A stretch of DNA of 39,809 nucleotides from NCBI GenBank assembly GCA_005887995.1, contig VBJD01000039.1:1-39809 (forward strand), given 5' to 3'. The DNA comes from Chloroflexota bacterium. GTDB lineage: Bacteria; Chloroflexota; Limnocylindria; P2-11E. This document shows positions 1 through 10,013 of this stretch, in pieces (the stretch's first letter is position 1; each line of letters begins with the position of its first letter). Both the position numbers and the translations under genes were made by a program. Under the pieces are notes generated by a model. It was given only the letters and a program-made list of their open reading frames with translations, did not search any database and was not told the origin of the DNA.

Positions 1-571
1 GCTCGACCTCCAGCGTGACCTCCTTTTCCGCGCGCGCCTGCTGCCGTACGTAATTCACGAGGTCACTGGACCGCGTGACCGTGCGGTCGTCGATCTGCCG
101 CACGACATCGCCCTTCATGAGTCCCGCGAGCGCGGCGGGCGAGTTCGGCATCACCTCGGCGATCTGGACGTCGCCCGTCGGACCCGTCGTGCCGGACGCG
201 AACGCGATCGTGAGCGCGGCGAGCGCGAGCACGACGTTCATCGCGACACCGGAGACGAGCACGATCGCCTGCACCCACCACGGCTTCGACGTGAACGCGC
301 GCGGATGTCCTTCGCCTTCCTGATGGATCGCGAAGTCGTCCTGCCCGAGAATGCGCACGTAGCCGCCGAACGGGATCGCGCGGACGGAATAGTCGATCTC
401 GTCCACCTGGAAAGCGAGGAGCCGCGGGCCGAAGCCGATCGCGAACTCGAGGACCTTCATCCCGAGCAGCCGCGCCGTGGCGTAGTGCCCGAGCTCGTGG
501 ATCGCGACGATGAGCGTGAACGTGACGAGGAAGAGGACGACGTTACGCGGATCGGAGAAGAGCGCGCCCAT
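1..571 (-). CDS. rseP: RseP-type site-2 membrane metalloprotease (3' part outside window)
   Basis: Intramembrane zinc protease of family M50, which cuts membrane-embedded substrates such as anti-sigma factors. I translated the minus strand from an ATG at 571-569. The first membrane segment (about residues 10-25) runs into HELGHY (HExxH zinc site), followed by the family's FGP and GGYV motifs near residues 45-65. A second hydrophobic segment lies near residue 95 and a PDZ domain starts near 120 (NSPAALAGLMKGD). About 190 codons are visible and the C-terminal half, with the NPDG-type motif, lies beyond base 1. The start overlaps the dxr stop as TGATG, so it is probably translated after dxr. The dxr-rseP order is common in bacteria. 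Confidence in the family is high; the physiological substrate is unknown. Confidence 0.93.
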   Translation of the reverse strand, partial: MGALFSDPRNVVLFLVTFTLIVAIHELGHYATARLLGMKVLEFAIGFGPRLLAFQVDEIDYSVRAIPFGGYVRILGQDDFAIHQEGEGHPRAFTSKPWWVQAIVLVSGVAMNVVLALAALTIAFASGTTGPTGDVQIAEVMPNSPAALAGLMKGDVVRQIDDRTVTRSSDLVNYVRQQARAEKEVTLEVE

Positions 572-1704
572 CAGCGCAGCACCGGCTCCTCGCGGAGCGC
601 GCCACGCACCTCGGCATCGATGTGACGGATCTCGGCCAGGCTCGGCTCGGCGGACCTGGCGTGCGCGCGACCGAGCGTCGCACCGCGGTGCAGGTACACG
701 GCGATCTCATCGAACGCGATCTCTTTCCGGAGGAACCGATCGACCGCGACCTCATCCGCGGCGACGAGGCCGATCATCGCGGAGAGATCGCCGGACCGCG
801 CCGTCTCGAGCACCGTCGCGAGGCACGGGTACCGCGTGGCGTCGACCGGCTCGAACCGCAGCGTGCGCGGCATCGTCCAGTCGATCGCGCGCGTCGGCGC
901 GGGCGCGTGCTTCCAGAGGAGCGCGTACTGGATGAAGAGGCGCATGTCGGGCTCGGCGAGCTGCGCCTTCACGCTGCCGTCGGCGAGCTCGACCATGGCG
1001 TGGACCATCGATTCGGGGTGGATGACAACGTCGATGCGATCGTAGGTGAGGTCGTAGAGCCAGCGCGCCTCGACGATCTCGAACCCTTTGTTCGTGAGTG
1101 TCGCCGAGTCGATCGTGATCTTCGGCCCCATGCGCCACGTCGGATGGCGCAGGGCCAAGTCCGGCGTCACCGCGGCGAGCTCGACCAGCGGCAGCGTGCG
1201 GAACGGCCCGCCCGACGCCGTGATGAGCACACGCCTCACCTCCTCGGGCCGCGTGCCGACCAGGCACTGCCACAGCGCGCAGTGCTCGCCATCGACCGGC
1301 CGCAGCCGGTCCCCCGCGCCGGCGACGTGACGGCGCACCAGGTGTCCACCTGCGACAAGCGTCTCCTTGTTCGCGAGCGCCACGGACTTCCCCGCCTCGA
1401 GCGCAGCGAGCGTCGGCTCGATGCCGTCGATTCCGGTCGTCGCGACGAGCACCAAATCGACATCCTTGGCTGTTGCTGCCGCGACGAGGGCGCTGACGCC
1501 GCCGTCCCGCTCCGCGACGATCGCGCGCGCGCCGAAGCGCGACGCGAGGACCGCGAGGTCGTCGGCGTTGCGCCGTGACGCGAGCACGGTCGCGCGCAAG
1601 CGATCGGGATGCGCCATGACGACCTCGAGCGCCTGACGACCGATCGAACCCGTCGCGCCGAGTATCGCGACACGCGTCACCACGTGTCCATCATCCCAGA
1701 CCAC
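571..1704 (-). CDS. dxr: 1-deoxy-D-xylulose 5-phosphate reductoisomerase
   Basis: Catalyses the NADPH-dependent conversion of DXP to 2-C-methyl-D-erythritol 4-phosphate, the committed step of the MEP isoprenoid pathway, in the cytosol. Visible motifs are the N-terminal Rossmann loop GATGSIG, PVDGEH (substrate/metal region, usually PVDSEH), ASGGPFR, and HPTWRMG followed by KITIDSATLTNKG with the catalytic-site residues. Length (about 370 residues) fits the family. The longest start is GTG at 1704, but homologues begin only 4-6 residues before the Rossmann strand, so the GTG at 1683 or 1680 is more likely the true start. It sits beside uppS and cdsA, so isoprenoid precursor supply and undecaprenyl lipid synthesis are linked. 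It shares one base with rseP. Confidence 0.95.
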   Translation of the reverse strand: MVWDDGHVVTRVAILGATGSIGRQALEVVMAHPDRLRATVLASRRNADDLAVLASRFGARAIVAERDGGVSALVAAATAKDVDLVLVATTGIDGIEPTLAALEAGKSVALANKETLVAGGHLVRRHVAGAGDRLRPVDGEHCALWQCLVGTRPEEVRRVLITASGGPFRTLPLVELAAVTPDLALRHPTWRMGPKITIDSATLTNKGFEIVEARWLYDLTYDRIDVVIHPESMVHAMVELADGSVKAQLAEPDMRLFIQYALLWKHAPAPTRAIDWTMPRTLRFEPVDATRYPCLATVLETARSGDLSAMIGLVAADEVAVDRFLRKEIAFDEIAVYLHRGATLGRAHARSAEPSLAEIRHIDAEVRGALREEPVLR

Positions 1705-1729
1705 TCACCGCAGTCGTCCCACGTGTTCC

Positions 1730-2596
1730 TTATCCGCGGGCCAGCGCGAGTACGAGGGCCACGGCTGGCGCGACGAAGATGAGGCTATCGATGCGGTCGA
1801 GGACGCCACCATGTCCGGGGAATAACGTCCCGGAGTCTTTCGCACCCGCCACGCGTTTGATCCCTGACTCGAAGAGATCGCCGCCGAACCCCACGGGCCC
1901 GACAAGGACGGCGACGAGGAGCGCGGGTCCGGTCTTCATCCCGGCAGACACCGCGATCAGTAGCGCGACGACGCCCGCCGCGGCGAACCCCGCGAGCGTC
2001 CCCTCCCACGTCTTGCCCGGGCTGATGGTCGGCGTGATCCGACGGCGTCCGATGCGCGATCCGACGAGGTACGCGGTGCTGTCGCCGACCCACGTCGGAA
2101 CCAGCGCGAGCAGGAGCCACACCGGCAGATCGCCGAGCCAACCGCGCGTGGCGCTGCCGTTCGCGATCCAGAGCCGGATGAGGAAGCCGAAGCCGAGACC
2201 GATGTAGATCGACCCGGCGAGCGTGAAGACCGCGCCGAGAATGCGGGGTGTTGGCTCATGCCGAGCCACCTGCGCGAGCAGGGCCACGATCGTGAGGACG
2301 CCGAACGCAGTGACGATGACGAGCACCATGACTGGGCCGGTCACGCTCAAGCCAACTACACCGGTGCCGCGGTCTATGAGGTGCGCCCCGACGAAGGCGA
2401 GCGTCGTCAGTACGCCGAGCGTCCACGGCTGATAGGAGCGGTAGCGGAAGAGGCCGCGCAGCTCGACGTACGCGAGCAGGGCGAGGATGGCAACGAGCGC
2501 CGCGAAGACGGGCCAGGGTGCGAAGAGCGCGGCGAGGACGACGACCGCGTAGACGATCGCGGTGATCGTGCGTCGCTCGAGGTCCGCCGTGCCCAT
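1730..2596 (-). CDS. cdsA: Phosphatidate cytidylyltransferase (CDP-diglyceride synthase)
   Basis: Polytopic membrane enzyme that makes CDP-diacylglycerol from CTP and phosphatidate for phospholipid synthesis. From the chosen ATG at 2596 (MGTADLERR) the protein has about 288 residues and seven or eight hydrophobic segments. The C-terminus carries the CDS signature: ESGIKRVAGAKDSGTLFPGH followed by GGVLDRIDS, with the conserved KD, HGG and DR-D residues. An in-frame start exists 57 bases further upstream at 2653, but it lies inside uppS; 2596 leaves a 7-base gap after the uppS stop and matches family N-termini. It is part of the rpsB-to-rseP run. Confidence 0.93.
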   Translation of the reverse strand: MGTADLERRTITAIVYAVVVLAALFAPWPVFAALVAILALLAYVELRGLFRYRSYQPWTLGVLTTLAFVGAHLIDRGTGVVGLSVTGPVMVLVIVTAFGVLTIVALLAQVARHEPTPRILGAVFTLAGSIYIGLGFGFLIRLWIANGSATRGWLGDLPVWLLLALVPTWVGDSTAYLVGSRIGRRRITPTISPGKTWEGTLAGFAAAGVVALLIAVSAGMKTGPALLVAVLVGPVGFGGDLFESGIKRVAGAKDSGTLFPGHGGVLDRIDSLIFVAPAVALVLALARG

Positions 2597-2603
2597 GGGC
2601 CGG

Positions 2604-3293
2604 CTAACGTCCAAAGCGGCGCTCGCGATCGGCGTACGAACGCAGCGCGTCATCGAGGTCTTTCACCTGGAAGTCCGGCCACAGGACCGATGTCGCCCAC
2701 ATCTCGGCGTACGCGACCTCCCAGAGCAGGAAGTTGGACACACGTAGCTCTCCACCGGTGCGGATGAGCAGGTCCGGGTCCGGGTGATCCGGCGCGTACA
2801 GGCGCGACGCGATCGCGGCCTCGTCCACCTGATCCGGCTCGATGCCATCCTTCACGATCGCGCGCACCGCGTCGACGATCTCTGCTCGCCCGCCGTAGTT
2901 GAACGCGAGCGTCATGACGCCGCGCTTGCAGACCGACGTCGCATCCACCGCGCCGGCGATCGCCTTCTGTAGCGCGGGCGTGAGGTCGTGTAGTCGCCCG
3001 ATCACGCGAAGGCGCACGTCGTCCTTTATGAGCGATGCCGTCTCGCGCCGGATCGTCTCCTCGAGGAGCGCCATGAGACCGCTCACCTCATCGGGTTCGC
3101 GCGACCAGTTCTCGGTGGAGAACGAATACAGCGTCAGGTATTCGACGCCGCGCTCGCGCGCCGCGCGCAGCGTCCGGCGGATCGTCTCGACCCCGGCGCG
3201 ATGACCGGCGATCGCGGGGAGGTGACGCTGCCGCGCCCAGCGCCGGTTCCCGTCCATGACGATCGCGATGTGGCGCGGCACGGGCCCCGACAT
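2604..3293 (-). CDS. uppS: Undecaprenyl diphosphate synthase (cis-prenyltransferase)
   Basis: Condenses isopentenyl diphosphates onto farnesyl diphosphate to give the C55 lipid carrier for peptidoglycan and other wall polymers. The N-terminal HIAIVMDGNRRWA holds the catalytic Asp and pyrophosphate-binding residues. YSFSTENW lies near residue 57-64, FNYGGRAEI near 150, and the C-terminal signature reads DLLIRTGGELRVSNFLLWE. The length of 229 residues fits the short-type family. It starts 9 bases after the frr stop and is followed by cdsA after 7 bases. The normally seen Gln in the RTGGEQR box is Leu here, a minor variation. Confidence 0.95.
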   Translation of the reverse strand: MSGPVPRHIAIVMDGNRRWARQRHLPAIAGHRAGVETIRRTLRAARERGVEYLTLYSFSTENWSREPDEVSGLMALLEETIRRETASLIKDDVRLRVIGRLHDLTPALQKAIAGAVDATSVCKRGVMTLAFNYGGRAEIVDAVRAIVKDGIEPDQVDEAAIASRLYAPDHPDPDLLIRTGGELRVSNFLLWEVAYAEMWATSVLWPDFQVKDLDDALRSYADRERRFGR

Positions 3294-3302
3294 TCGTCGA
3301 GG

Positions 3303-3862
3303 CTAAACCTCCAGGATCTCCTTCTCTTTGCCCTGCCCGATCTCGTCGGCCATGAGGATGTAGCGGTCCGTGAGCTTCTGGAGCTGCGCCTCGGCACGCT
3401 TGACCTCGTCGGCGGTCACGCCCGAGCTCTTCTCCTTCGTCTTCATCTCCTCATGCGCGTGCCGGCGCATCGTTCGGATCTCCACGCGGCCTTCCTCGAC
3501 CTTCTTGTGGAGGATCTTCACGAGGTCGCGCCGCCGCTCCTCGTTGAGCGCGGGGATGTTGAGGCGGATGAGGTTCCCGTCGTTGCTCGGCGCGAGGCCA
3601 AGATCCGATGCGGTGATCGCCTTCTCGATGGACTTGATGAGGCCCTTGTCCCACGGCTGGATGACGATCTGCCGCGGCTCCGGCGCGCTGATCGCTGCGA
3701 GCTGGATGAGCGGCGTGTCCGTGCCATATGCCTCGACCTGCAGGTTCTCGACGAGCGACGGCGCGGCGCGCCCGGTGCGGACCGTGGCGATGTCGTGACG
3801 CAGTGCGTCGATCGCCTTGCGAAAACGTGCCTCGGTCTGCGCGAGTAGGTCTTCGAGCGCCA

Positions 3863-3863
<1 letters not shown>
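3303..3863 (-). CDS. frr: Ribosome recycling factor
   Basis: Cytosolic factor that splits post-termination ribosomes together with EF-G. The length of 186 residues is typical. The N-terminal helix (residues 1-30) leads into TVRTGRAAPSLVENLQVEAYG, the family's most conserved stretch. The central domain contains IQPWDKGLIKSIEKAI and LGLAPSNDGNLIRLNIP, and the C-terminal coiled helix ends in LTDRYILMADEIGQGKEKEI. Its ATG shares one base with the pyrH stop (TAATG), pointing to translational coupling. The pyrH-frr order is widely conserved. Confidence 0.97.
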
Positions 3864-5081
<1,218 letters not shown>

Positions 5082-5957
5082 CTAGCTCTCCTCGACTTCC
5101 TTGTCTGCTTCCACGGGAGCTCCGCCGATCGGGAACTCGTCTTCTTCCTCCGGCTCGTACACGCGCGGGGTCCGCTTGGCGCGCGGCACGCCGATGCCAC
5201 CCTCGATCTCCGACGCGGTCGTCGCCGGTGCGTAGCCCATGTCCTCCGGCGTCGCCTCCTTGCGGCTCGCGTCGAACATCGAGCGTCCCTCGATGACCGC
5301 ATCGGCCATCTTCTGGCAGATGAGCTTCACCGCGCGGATCGCGTCGTCGTTCGCCGGGATGATGACGTCGATGAGGTCGGGATCGCAGTTCGTGTCGACC
5401 ATCGCGACGATCGGGATCTCGAGACGGCGCGCCTCTTCGACCGCGATGTGCTCGCGATGCGGGTCGACGACGAACAGCGCTCCGGGCAGCCGCTTCATCT
5501 CGCGCACCCCGGCGAAGTAACGGTCGAGCTGTGCGAGCTCGTCCTCGAGACGCTGCGCGTCCTTCTTCGGCATGGTCGCGAAGTCGCCACGCTCCTTGCG
5601 CTCGTGCAGCTCGTTGAGGCGGTTGATGCGCTTTTGGATCGTCACGAAGTTCGTGAGGAACCCGCCGAGCCACCGTTGGTTGATGTAGTGCATCCCCGCG
5701 CGCTTCGCCTCTTCGGCGATGGACTCCTGCGCCTGCTTCTTCGTTCCGACGAAGAGGATCTGCCCGCCGCTGCCGGCGAGATCCCGCATGAACGTGTACG
5801 CGTCCTCGACGCGCGTGAGGGTCTGCTGGAGGTCGATGATGTGGATGCCATTGCGCTCCATGAAGATGAAGCGCTTCATCTTCGGATTCCAACGGCGCGC
5901 CTGGTGCCCGAAATGGACGCCCGACTCGAGCAGCTGCTTCATGGTGACGACGGCCAC
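5082..5957 (-). CDS. rpsB: 30S ribosomal protein S2
   Basis: Small-subunit ribosomal protein on the 30S back near S1. The start is a GTG ([18 protein letters not shown]) preceded by an AGGGAGAG ribosome-binding site 5-6 bases upstream. Signature motifs are [33 protein letters not shown], and the C-terminal [29 protein letters not shown]. At 291 residues it is longer than E. coli S2 because of an acidic tail ([12 protein letters not shown] onward). It heads the rpsB-tsf-pyrH-frr-uppS-cdsA-dxr-rseP run; S2 autoregulation is known in other bacteria but I see no defined leader structure here. Confidence 0.97.
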   Translation of the reverse strand: MAVVTMKQLLESGVHFGHQARRWNPKMKRFIFMERNGIHIIDLQQTLTRVEDAYTFMRDLAGSGGQILFVGTKKQAQESIAEEAKRAGMHYINQRWLGGFLTNFVTIQKRINRLNELHERKERGDFATMPKKDAQRLEDELAQLDRYFAGVREMKRLPGALFVVDPHREHIAVEEARRLEIPIVAMVDTNCDPDLIDVIIPANDDAIRAVKLICQKMADAVIEGRSMFDASRKEATPEDMGYAPATTASEIEGGIGVPRAKRTPRVYEPEEEDEFPIGGAPVEADKEVEES

Positions 5958-6090
5958 GTGACTCTCCCTTTTGTTCCTCCGCTTCCGTCAACTCGCTCCG
6001 TTCCGAGAGGGCGCCGGGCGGCGCCATCGGAGGGTCGGAGCCGATCGGGAAGCGTGCGTGATACCGAGCTCTTCACTCGGTCCGCGAACA

Positions 6091-6099
6091 ATTGTACCA
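6091..6099 (-). promoter_or_regulatory. Probable extended -10 promoter for the rpsB operon
   Basis: The minus strand reads TGGTACAAT, an extended -10 (TGn followed by TACAAT, one mismatch to TATAAT), about 135 bases upstream of the rpsB GTG. No good -35 hexamer lies 16-18 bases further upstream, which is tolerated for extended -10 promoters. The rest of 5958-6199 shows no gene and no other structure I recognise. This is an assignment from sequence pattern only. Confidence 0.45.
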
Positions 6100-6199
6100 A
6101 CCAGGCGCGCTGGCACCGGCCATGCGTTCTGTCGCCGATATGGCGCGATACGACGAGAACCGGGTCCCCCGTGGCACGAGCCGCCGCTGGGAGGTGCTC

Positions 6200-6526
6200 A
6201 TGTCCGAGGACCAGGGCGAGCGCTCACCTGCGCGGCGCCGCCGCGCCATCGACGTGTGTGCGGAGCACCGCATCCTGCGGGAGATCCCAGACGCGCTGCT
6301 GCGTGAGATGCCGCTGCTCGATGAGGGGACGACCCTTGAGAGGCGTCACGAGTACCTCGACCTCCACGACCCGGCACGTGCCGACTTCCGTGCCGAGGGG
6401 GGCGAGGTGGTGAAGCCCGGGCAGCGGGTCATCGCTCGGACGGACGTCAGCGTGGAGGCTTGGGAAGAGCTCCGAGCCGCCTGCGACCGCCTGGTGCACC
6501 GGCGCGCACTACCGCGGGCGTCCTGA
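6200..6526 (+). CDS. Hypothetical protein, 108 residues
   Basis: I do not recognise the family. The ATG at 6200 is chosen because a strong ribosome-binding site (GGGAGGT, 6189-6195) precedes it; a longer frame to 6092 lacks one. The protein is soluble, Arg- and Glu-rich, with no membrane segment or signal peptide. Its middle (DVCAEHRILREIPDALLREM, then LLDEGTTLERRHEYLDL) looks helical, and the end contains a GGEVVKPGQRVIARTDVS stretch. It is transcribed away from rpsB and ends just before a hairpin terminator at 6536-6555. The good ribosome-binding site, GC-rich third positions and dedicated terminator support a real gene. Confidence 0.65.
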   Translation: MSEDQGERSPARRRRAIDVCAEHRILREIPDALLREMPLLDEGTTLERRHEYLDLHDPARADFRAEGGEVVKPGQRVIARTDVSVEAWEELRAACDRLVHRRALPRAS

Positions 6527-6535
6527 AATACGAGA

Positions 6536-6555
6536 GCCCGGTCTCTCGACCGGGC
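6536..6555. terminator. Hairpin between convergent genes, likely bidirectional terminator
   Basis: A perfect 8-bp stem, GCCCGGTC / GACCGGGC with a TCTC loop, lies 10 bases after the stop of the plus-strand gene at 6526 and 28 bases before the stop of the minus-strand pilin gene at 6584. There is no clear U-run on either side, so termination efficiency is uncertain. Confidence 0.6.
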
Positions 6556-6583
6556 CCTCGCGGACTACGACGTCGTGGTCGCT

Positions 6584-6736
6584 CTACGTCAGGTTGTTGC
6601 CGATGTTGCTGAAGATGTTCTGCAGCTGGCCGCGGAGGAAGACCATGGCCACGATCACGGCGATAGCGATGACGGCGATGATGAGTGCGTACTCGACAAG
6701 GCCCTGGCCCTCTTCCTCACGAAGGAACGTAATCAT
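6584..6736 (-). CDS. Flp/Fap-type pilin (type IVb prepilin)
   Basis: Small major-pilin-like protein exported and assembled by a Tad-type system. The ATG at 6736 follows an AGGAGG ribosome-binding site 8 bases upstream and gives 50 residues. The N-terminal leader ends in EEEG, then the mature part starts QGLVEY, with Glu at mature position +5 followed by Tyr, the Flp signature for prepilin peptidase cleavage. A 20-residue hydrophobic helix follows (ALIIAVIAIAVIVAMVFL) and a short polar tail. No tad assembly genes (ATPase, TadB/C, CpaB, secretin) are nearby, so the assembly machinery must be elsewhere. A weak promoter (TTGTCG at 6823-6818, 16 bases, TAGACT at 6801-6796, minus strand) may drive it. 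Confidence 0.85.
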   Translation of the reverse strand: MITFLREEEGQGLVEYALIIAVIAIAVIVAMVFLRGQLQNIFSNIGNNLT

Positions 6737-6862
6737 CCGAAGGACCTCCTTCCTTGCATGCTCGGCGTCCGTACACACGGGCTCCGCCGTGGAAAAGTCT
6801 AGGGTTGCCTCACCCGTCGACAATCCACCATTTCGACTATTACCGGGCGTACTGATACGACA

Positions 6863-6889
6863 AGAACTGCCCGAAATCGGCGGTTCTTC
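6863..6889. terminator. Hairpin after the minus-strand gene ending at 6893
   Basis: A 10-bp stem with one G-T pair (AAGAACTGCC / GGCGGTTCTT, 7-base loop) lies just beyond the stop of the minus-strand gene at 6893-7207. It lacks a U-run, so it could instead be an mRNA-stabilising or processing element. Confidence 0.35.
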
Positions 6890-6892
6890 CGC

Positions 6893-7207
6893 CTAGCGGA
6901 AGTCTGGGTGACCCCGTTCTGAGACCTTCGCGCGCAACTGCTCGAGCGCGCTCGGGGGTCGCTCGACCGGCGGCGGATGCCCGCCGAACGTGTCCGCGAT
7001 CGCATCGCGAAGCTCTTCAAGCGTGCAACCGAAGAGCTCGCTACTCGTCTCGAACTCAGCGCGCAGACGGAGGAAACCGAACCGGTTGTGACGTGAGACG
7101 TCCATGCCGCGGCAGAGCTCCTCGAGGAGGAGATAGAGACTCGCGCGTCGATCCCGCCCGAGGCTATCGATCCACTTCTCGAGTAGCCCGCGCGCCCTCG
7201 CGTCCAT
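6893..7207 (-). CDS. Hypothetical protein, about 104 residues
   Basis: Family not recognised. From the ATG at 7207 (MDARARGLLEKWIDSLGRDR) the protein is soluble and mostly helical, with a middle stretch HNRFGFLRLRAEFETSSELF and a Pro-rich segment (GGHPPPVERPP) near the end. There is no membrane segment and no metal-binding motif. An in-frame start 33 bases upstream (7240) would add basic residues and overlap less naturally with the upstream helicase gene. It ends the minus-strand pair with dinG (stop at 7248) and may be cotranscribed with it. Confidence 0.6.
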   Translation of the reverse strand: MDARARGLLEKWIDSLGRDRRASLYLLLEELCRGMDVSRHNRFGFLRLRAEFETSSELFGCTLEELRDAIADTFGGHPPPVERPPSALEQLRAKVSERGHPDFR

Positions 7208-7247
7208 CGCGCGATTCTCGCATCGTCGCGTTCGTCTCACTCGCGCC

Positions 7248-9932
7248 CTAGCCGCGTCCGACGAACTGCGCGACCGTCGTCGCGACCTCCGTCATGGGGA
7301 CACGGCGAACGCGTGCGTCCGGTAACGACGCGAGCAGTTCTCCGCCGTAGTCACGCAGCAGCACGCGCCGGTCGAGCAGGACGACCGCGCCGCGATCGGT
7401 CTTCGTCCGGATGAGACGGCCGAAGCCCTGCCGCAGGCGGAGCGCGGCCTGGGGCAGATGGAATTCGCGGAACGGATCTTCGTATCGCTCCGACCGGCCC
7501 TGAACGAGGGGATCGTCGGGCACGGCGAACGGGAGCCGCGCGATGACGACGCATTCGAGCATCTCGCCCGGCAGATCGATGCCCTCCCAGAACGACTGCG
7601 TGCCAAGCAGCACCGTGCGACCTTTCGCGAAGCGCTCGAGCAGCGCTCGTCGGGATCCGTCGATGCCCTGCGTGAGGACGGTGATGCCTGTCTCCTCGAG
7701 TGGCCCGAGACGCGAGGCGACGTCACGCATCGATCCGTGGGCGGTGAACAGGACCAGCGTGCGCCCTTCGAGCGCGTGGCCGATGTCGGAGATCGTCGCG
7801 GCTGCCTCATCGGCGAACTCGGGGCTGCCGGGGAGCGCGCCATCGTTCGGGACGACGAGGATCGCCTGCGTCGCGTAGTCGAACGGCGATCCGAAGGCAC
7901 GCGCGTCCGCGAGGTCCGCGATGCCGAAGCGATCCGTCGCGAACGCGAACGACCCCGCGACGGCGAGCGTCGCCGACGTGAACACGGTGGAGCGTCGCGG
8001 CTCGACGAGACCGCGCCGTATGGCCTCGCCCAGGTGCGATGGCGCGACGCGCAACACCATGTCGCCCTCCGGCCGGCGCTCGAGCCACACGATGTCGCTC
8101 TGACGCGGCGTGTGGATGGCGCGCGTCACCGCGCTCCGCAGATAGGAGAGCTCGCTCGCGGCGGACTCAAGGTCGGTCCGCTCGTCCTCATCCGTGGTGC
8201 GCAAGAGAAGGCGCTCCGCCGCCGTGCCGACGCCGGCGACCGCCTCGACGAATCGCTCTCCGGCGAGCTCGACCGGCAGCCAGCGTTCGTCGCTCGCGCG
8301 GAGACCGCCGGTCACGCGACGCCGGTCCTCGAGCGCACCGGGCTCGAGCACCGCGGCGAGCGCGGCGAAGACCTCGCTCGCGCGCGCCTGCGCGCTCGCG
8401 ACCTCTTGCCGAATGCGCTCGGCCTCCTCCACGCGCTCATCGCGTAGACCGGCGGTCACCGCGGGCGCGTGCGCGACGCGATCGAGCGCGCGACGGACGA
8501 CGCGGTCGTCGAATGTGATGCCGAAGGCGTCGGTCGCGACTTCTTCGAGCCGGTGCGCCTCGTCGACGACGAGGTGCTCGGCAGCGGGCAGCAGCGCGCC
8601 ACGCATGCGCGCGTCCTGCAGTAAGAGCGCGTGGTTGGTCACGACGATGCCTGAGCGTGCCGCATCTTCACGCGCTCGCTGGAGATAGCACCCGCCCGCG
8701 ACGCGCGCGCAGCGCCGCGCGTCGCAGGTCTCGTCGTCAGCTGAGATGCGTGGCCACAGATCGGACTCCGCGCCGAGCAGGTTGAGCTCCGACCGATCCC
8801 CCGTGGTCGTCGACAGCCGCCAGATGAGCGTCTTCAGCGCCAGACGTGCCTCCTCGCGCGTCTGTGCGAGCCCGCGGAACTGCTGCCAGCGGCGCGGGCA
8901 GAGGTAGTTCGTGCGCCCCTTCAGCACGGTCACCGGCACGCGTGTACCGAGCGCGCCCTGCACCGCGGGCAGGTCCTTTCGCATCAGCTGATCCTGCAGC
9001 GGCAGCGTGTGCGTACTCACGATGACGCGCTCGCCTTCGCCGGCGCGCGCGAGCGCAGGGACGAGGTACGCGAGCGACTTCCCCACTCCCGTGCCGGCCT
9101 CCGCGACGAGCGGTCCCCCGTCGCGCATGGTCAGTTCGATCGCTCGCGCGAGCTCGCGCTGTTCGGTCCGCTCCTCGAACCCTTCGAGTCCGCGTGAGAG
9201 CGGACCGTCGTGAGCGAACGCGACGTCGACGGCGATCGCGGCCGACGGTGGTGAAGGCGCCATCGCCTCCGTGGGCCGCGCGAGCGCGACATCGTCCCAT
9301 GCCCCCCGCACCGCGCCGGACGCGGCCTCAGCGAAGAACGCGACGAACGCGGGACCGAGGAGCGGCGCGTAGGCGAGGGCTTCCTCGAGCACCGCGATAG
9401 GCAGCACTCGCGCGCGAGCGGCAAGATCCGCAAGGACTCCTGCGCACGTGATCGCGTCCGCGAGCGCGCGATGTGCGGCGTCGGGTGTGATCCCCGCGGC
9501 GGCGGCCAGCGACTGCAGCGCGTACGTCGGCGCGCTGGGCATGAGCATCGACGCGAGTTCGACCGTGTCGAGCCGGTCGGGCGCGGGCAGCCCGGCGGCT
9601 TGGAGAAAGGCGAGATCGAAGCCAACGTTGTGCCCGACGACGGCGGCCGGTCCGATGAACGCGGCGAGCTGGCCAAGCGCGATCGCGGGTGGTGGCGCGC
9701 CCCGCAGATCCTCGTCGCGGATGCCGGTGAGTCGCGTGATCGCGGGATGCAGATCGACGCCCGGGTCGACGAAGGTGCTGAAACGCTCGCCGACGTTCAC
9801 CGCTCCGTCTGGTGCGAGGCTGACGTGGGCAGCGCCGATCTCGACGACGGAATCGGACGCCGGATCGAACCCGGTGGTCTCGAGGTCGAGCGCGACGAGC
9901 TCTATGTGGGTCTCGGTTCTAGCGCCGCGCAG
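7248..9932 (-). CDS. dinG: DinG-family helicase with N-terminal DEDD exonuclease domain
   Basis: ATP-dependent superfamily 2 DNA helicase of the XPD/DinG type fused to a DnaQ-like 3'-5' exonuclease, acting in DNA repair. The exonuclease covers about residues 10-170: DLETTG (motif I), VVGHNVGFDLAFL (motif II), HRALADA (motif III). The helicase has Walker A AEAGTGVGKS, four Cys of an Fe-S cluster (NYLC, ETC, RRC, GGC), the VVDEAH box, and the C-terminal motif VI QGFGRLIR. The first ATG/GTG/TTG in frame is GTG at 9800, which would delete DLETTG. I extended to the in-frame CTG at 9932; an in-frame stop lies at 9950. Alternatively an ATG at 9951 would be in frame if the C6 run (9942-9937) had one base fewer. 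Family certain, start uncertain. Confidence 0.88.
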   Translation of the reverse strand: MRGARTETHIELVALDLETTGFDPASDSVVEIGAAHVSLAPDGAVNVGERFSTFVDPGVDLHPAITRLTGIRDEDLRGAPPPAIALGQLAAFIGPAAVVGHNVGFDLAFLQAAGLPAPDRLDTVELASMLMPSAPTYALQSLAAAAGITPDAAHRALADAITCAGVLADLAARARVLPIAVLEEALAYAPLLGPAFVAFFAEAASGAVRGAWDDVALARPTEAMAPSPPSAAIAVDVAFAHDGPLSRGLEGFEERTEQRELARAIELTMRDGGPLVAEAGTGVGKSLAYLVPALARAGEGERVIVSTHTLPLQDQLMRKDLPAVQGALGTRVPVTVLKGRTNYLCPRRWQQFRGLAQTREEARLALKTLIWRLSTTTGDRSELNLLGAESDLWPRISADDETCDARRCARVAGGCYLQRAREDAARSGIVVTNHALLLQDARMRGALLPAAEHLVVDEAHRLEEVATDAFGITFDDRVVRRALDRVAHAPAVTAGLRDERVEEAERIRQEVASAQARASEVFAALAAVLEPGALEDRRRVTGGLRASDERWLPVELAGERFVEAVAGVGTAAERLLLRTTDEDERTDLESAASELSYLRSAVTRAIHTPRQSDIVWLERRPEGDMVLRVAPSHLGEAIRRGLVEPRRSTVFTSATLAVAGSFAFATDRFGIADLADARAFGSPFDYATQAILVVPNDGALPGSPEFADEAAATISDIGHALEGRTLVLFTAHGSMRDVASRLGPLEETGITVLTQGIDGSRRALLERFAKGRTVLLGTQSFWEGIDLPGEMLECVVIARLPFAVPDDPLVQGRSERYEDPFREFHLPQAALRLRQGFGRLIRTKTDRGAVVLLDRRVLLRDYGGELLASLPDARVRRVPMTEVATTVAQFVGRG

Positions 9933-10013
9933 CGGCGGGGGGTGCGGTCATCGTCGCACAGGTCGTGGCACCTGTCCTGCACCTTTCCGCGGCCACACAG
10001 CAAGGAGGACGAC

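Noticed and set aside
622-1578. 318-residue plus-strand frame opposite dxr
   Set aside because: Same antisense artefact; dxr on the minus strand has all family motifs.
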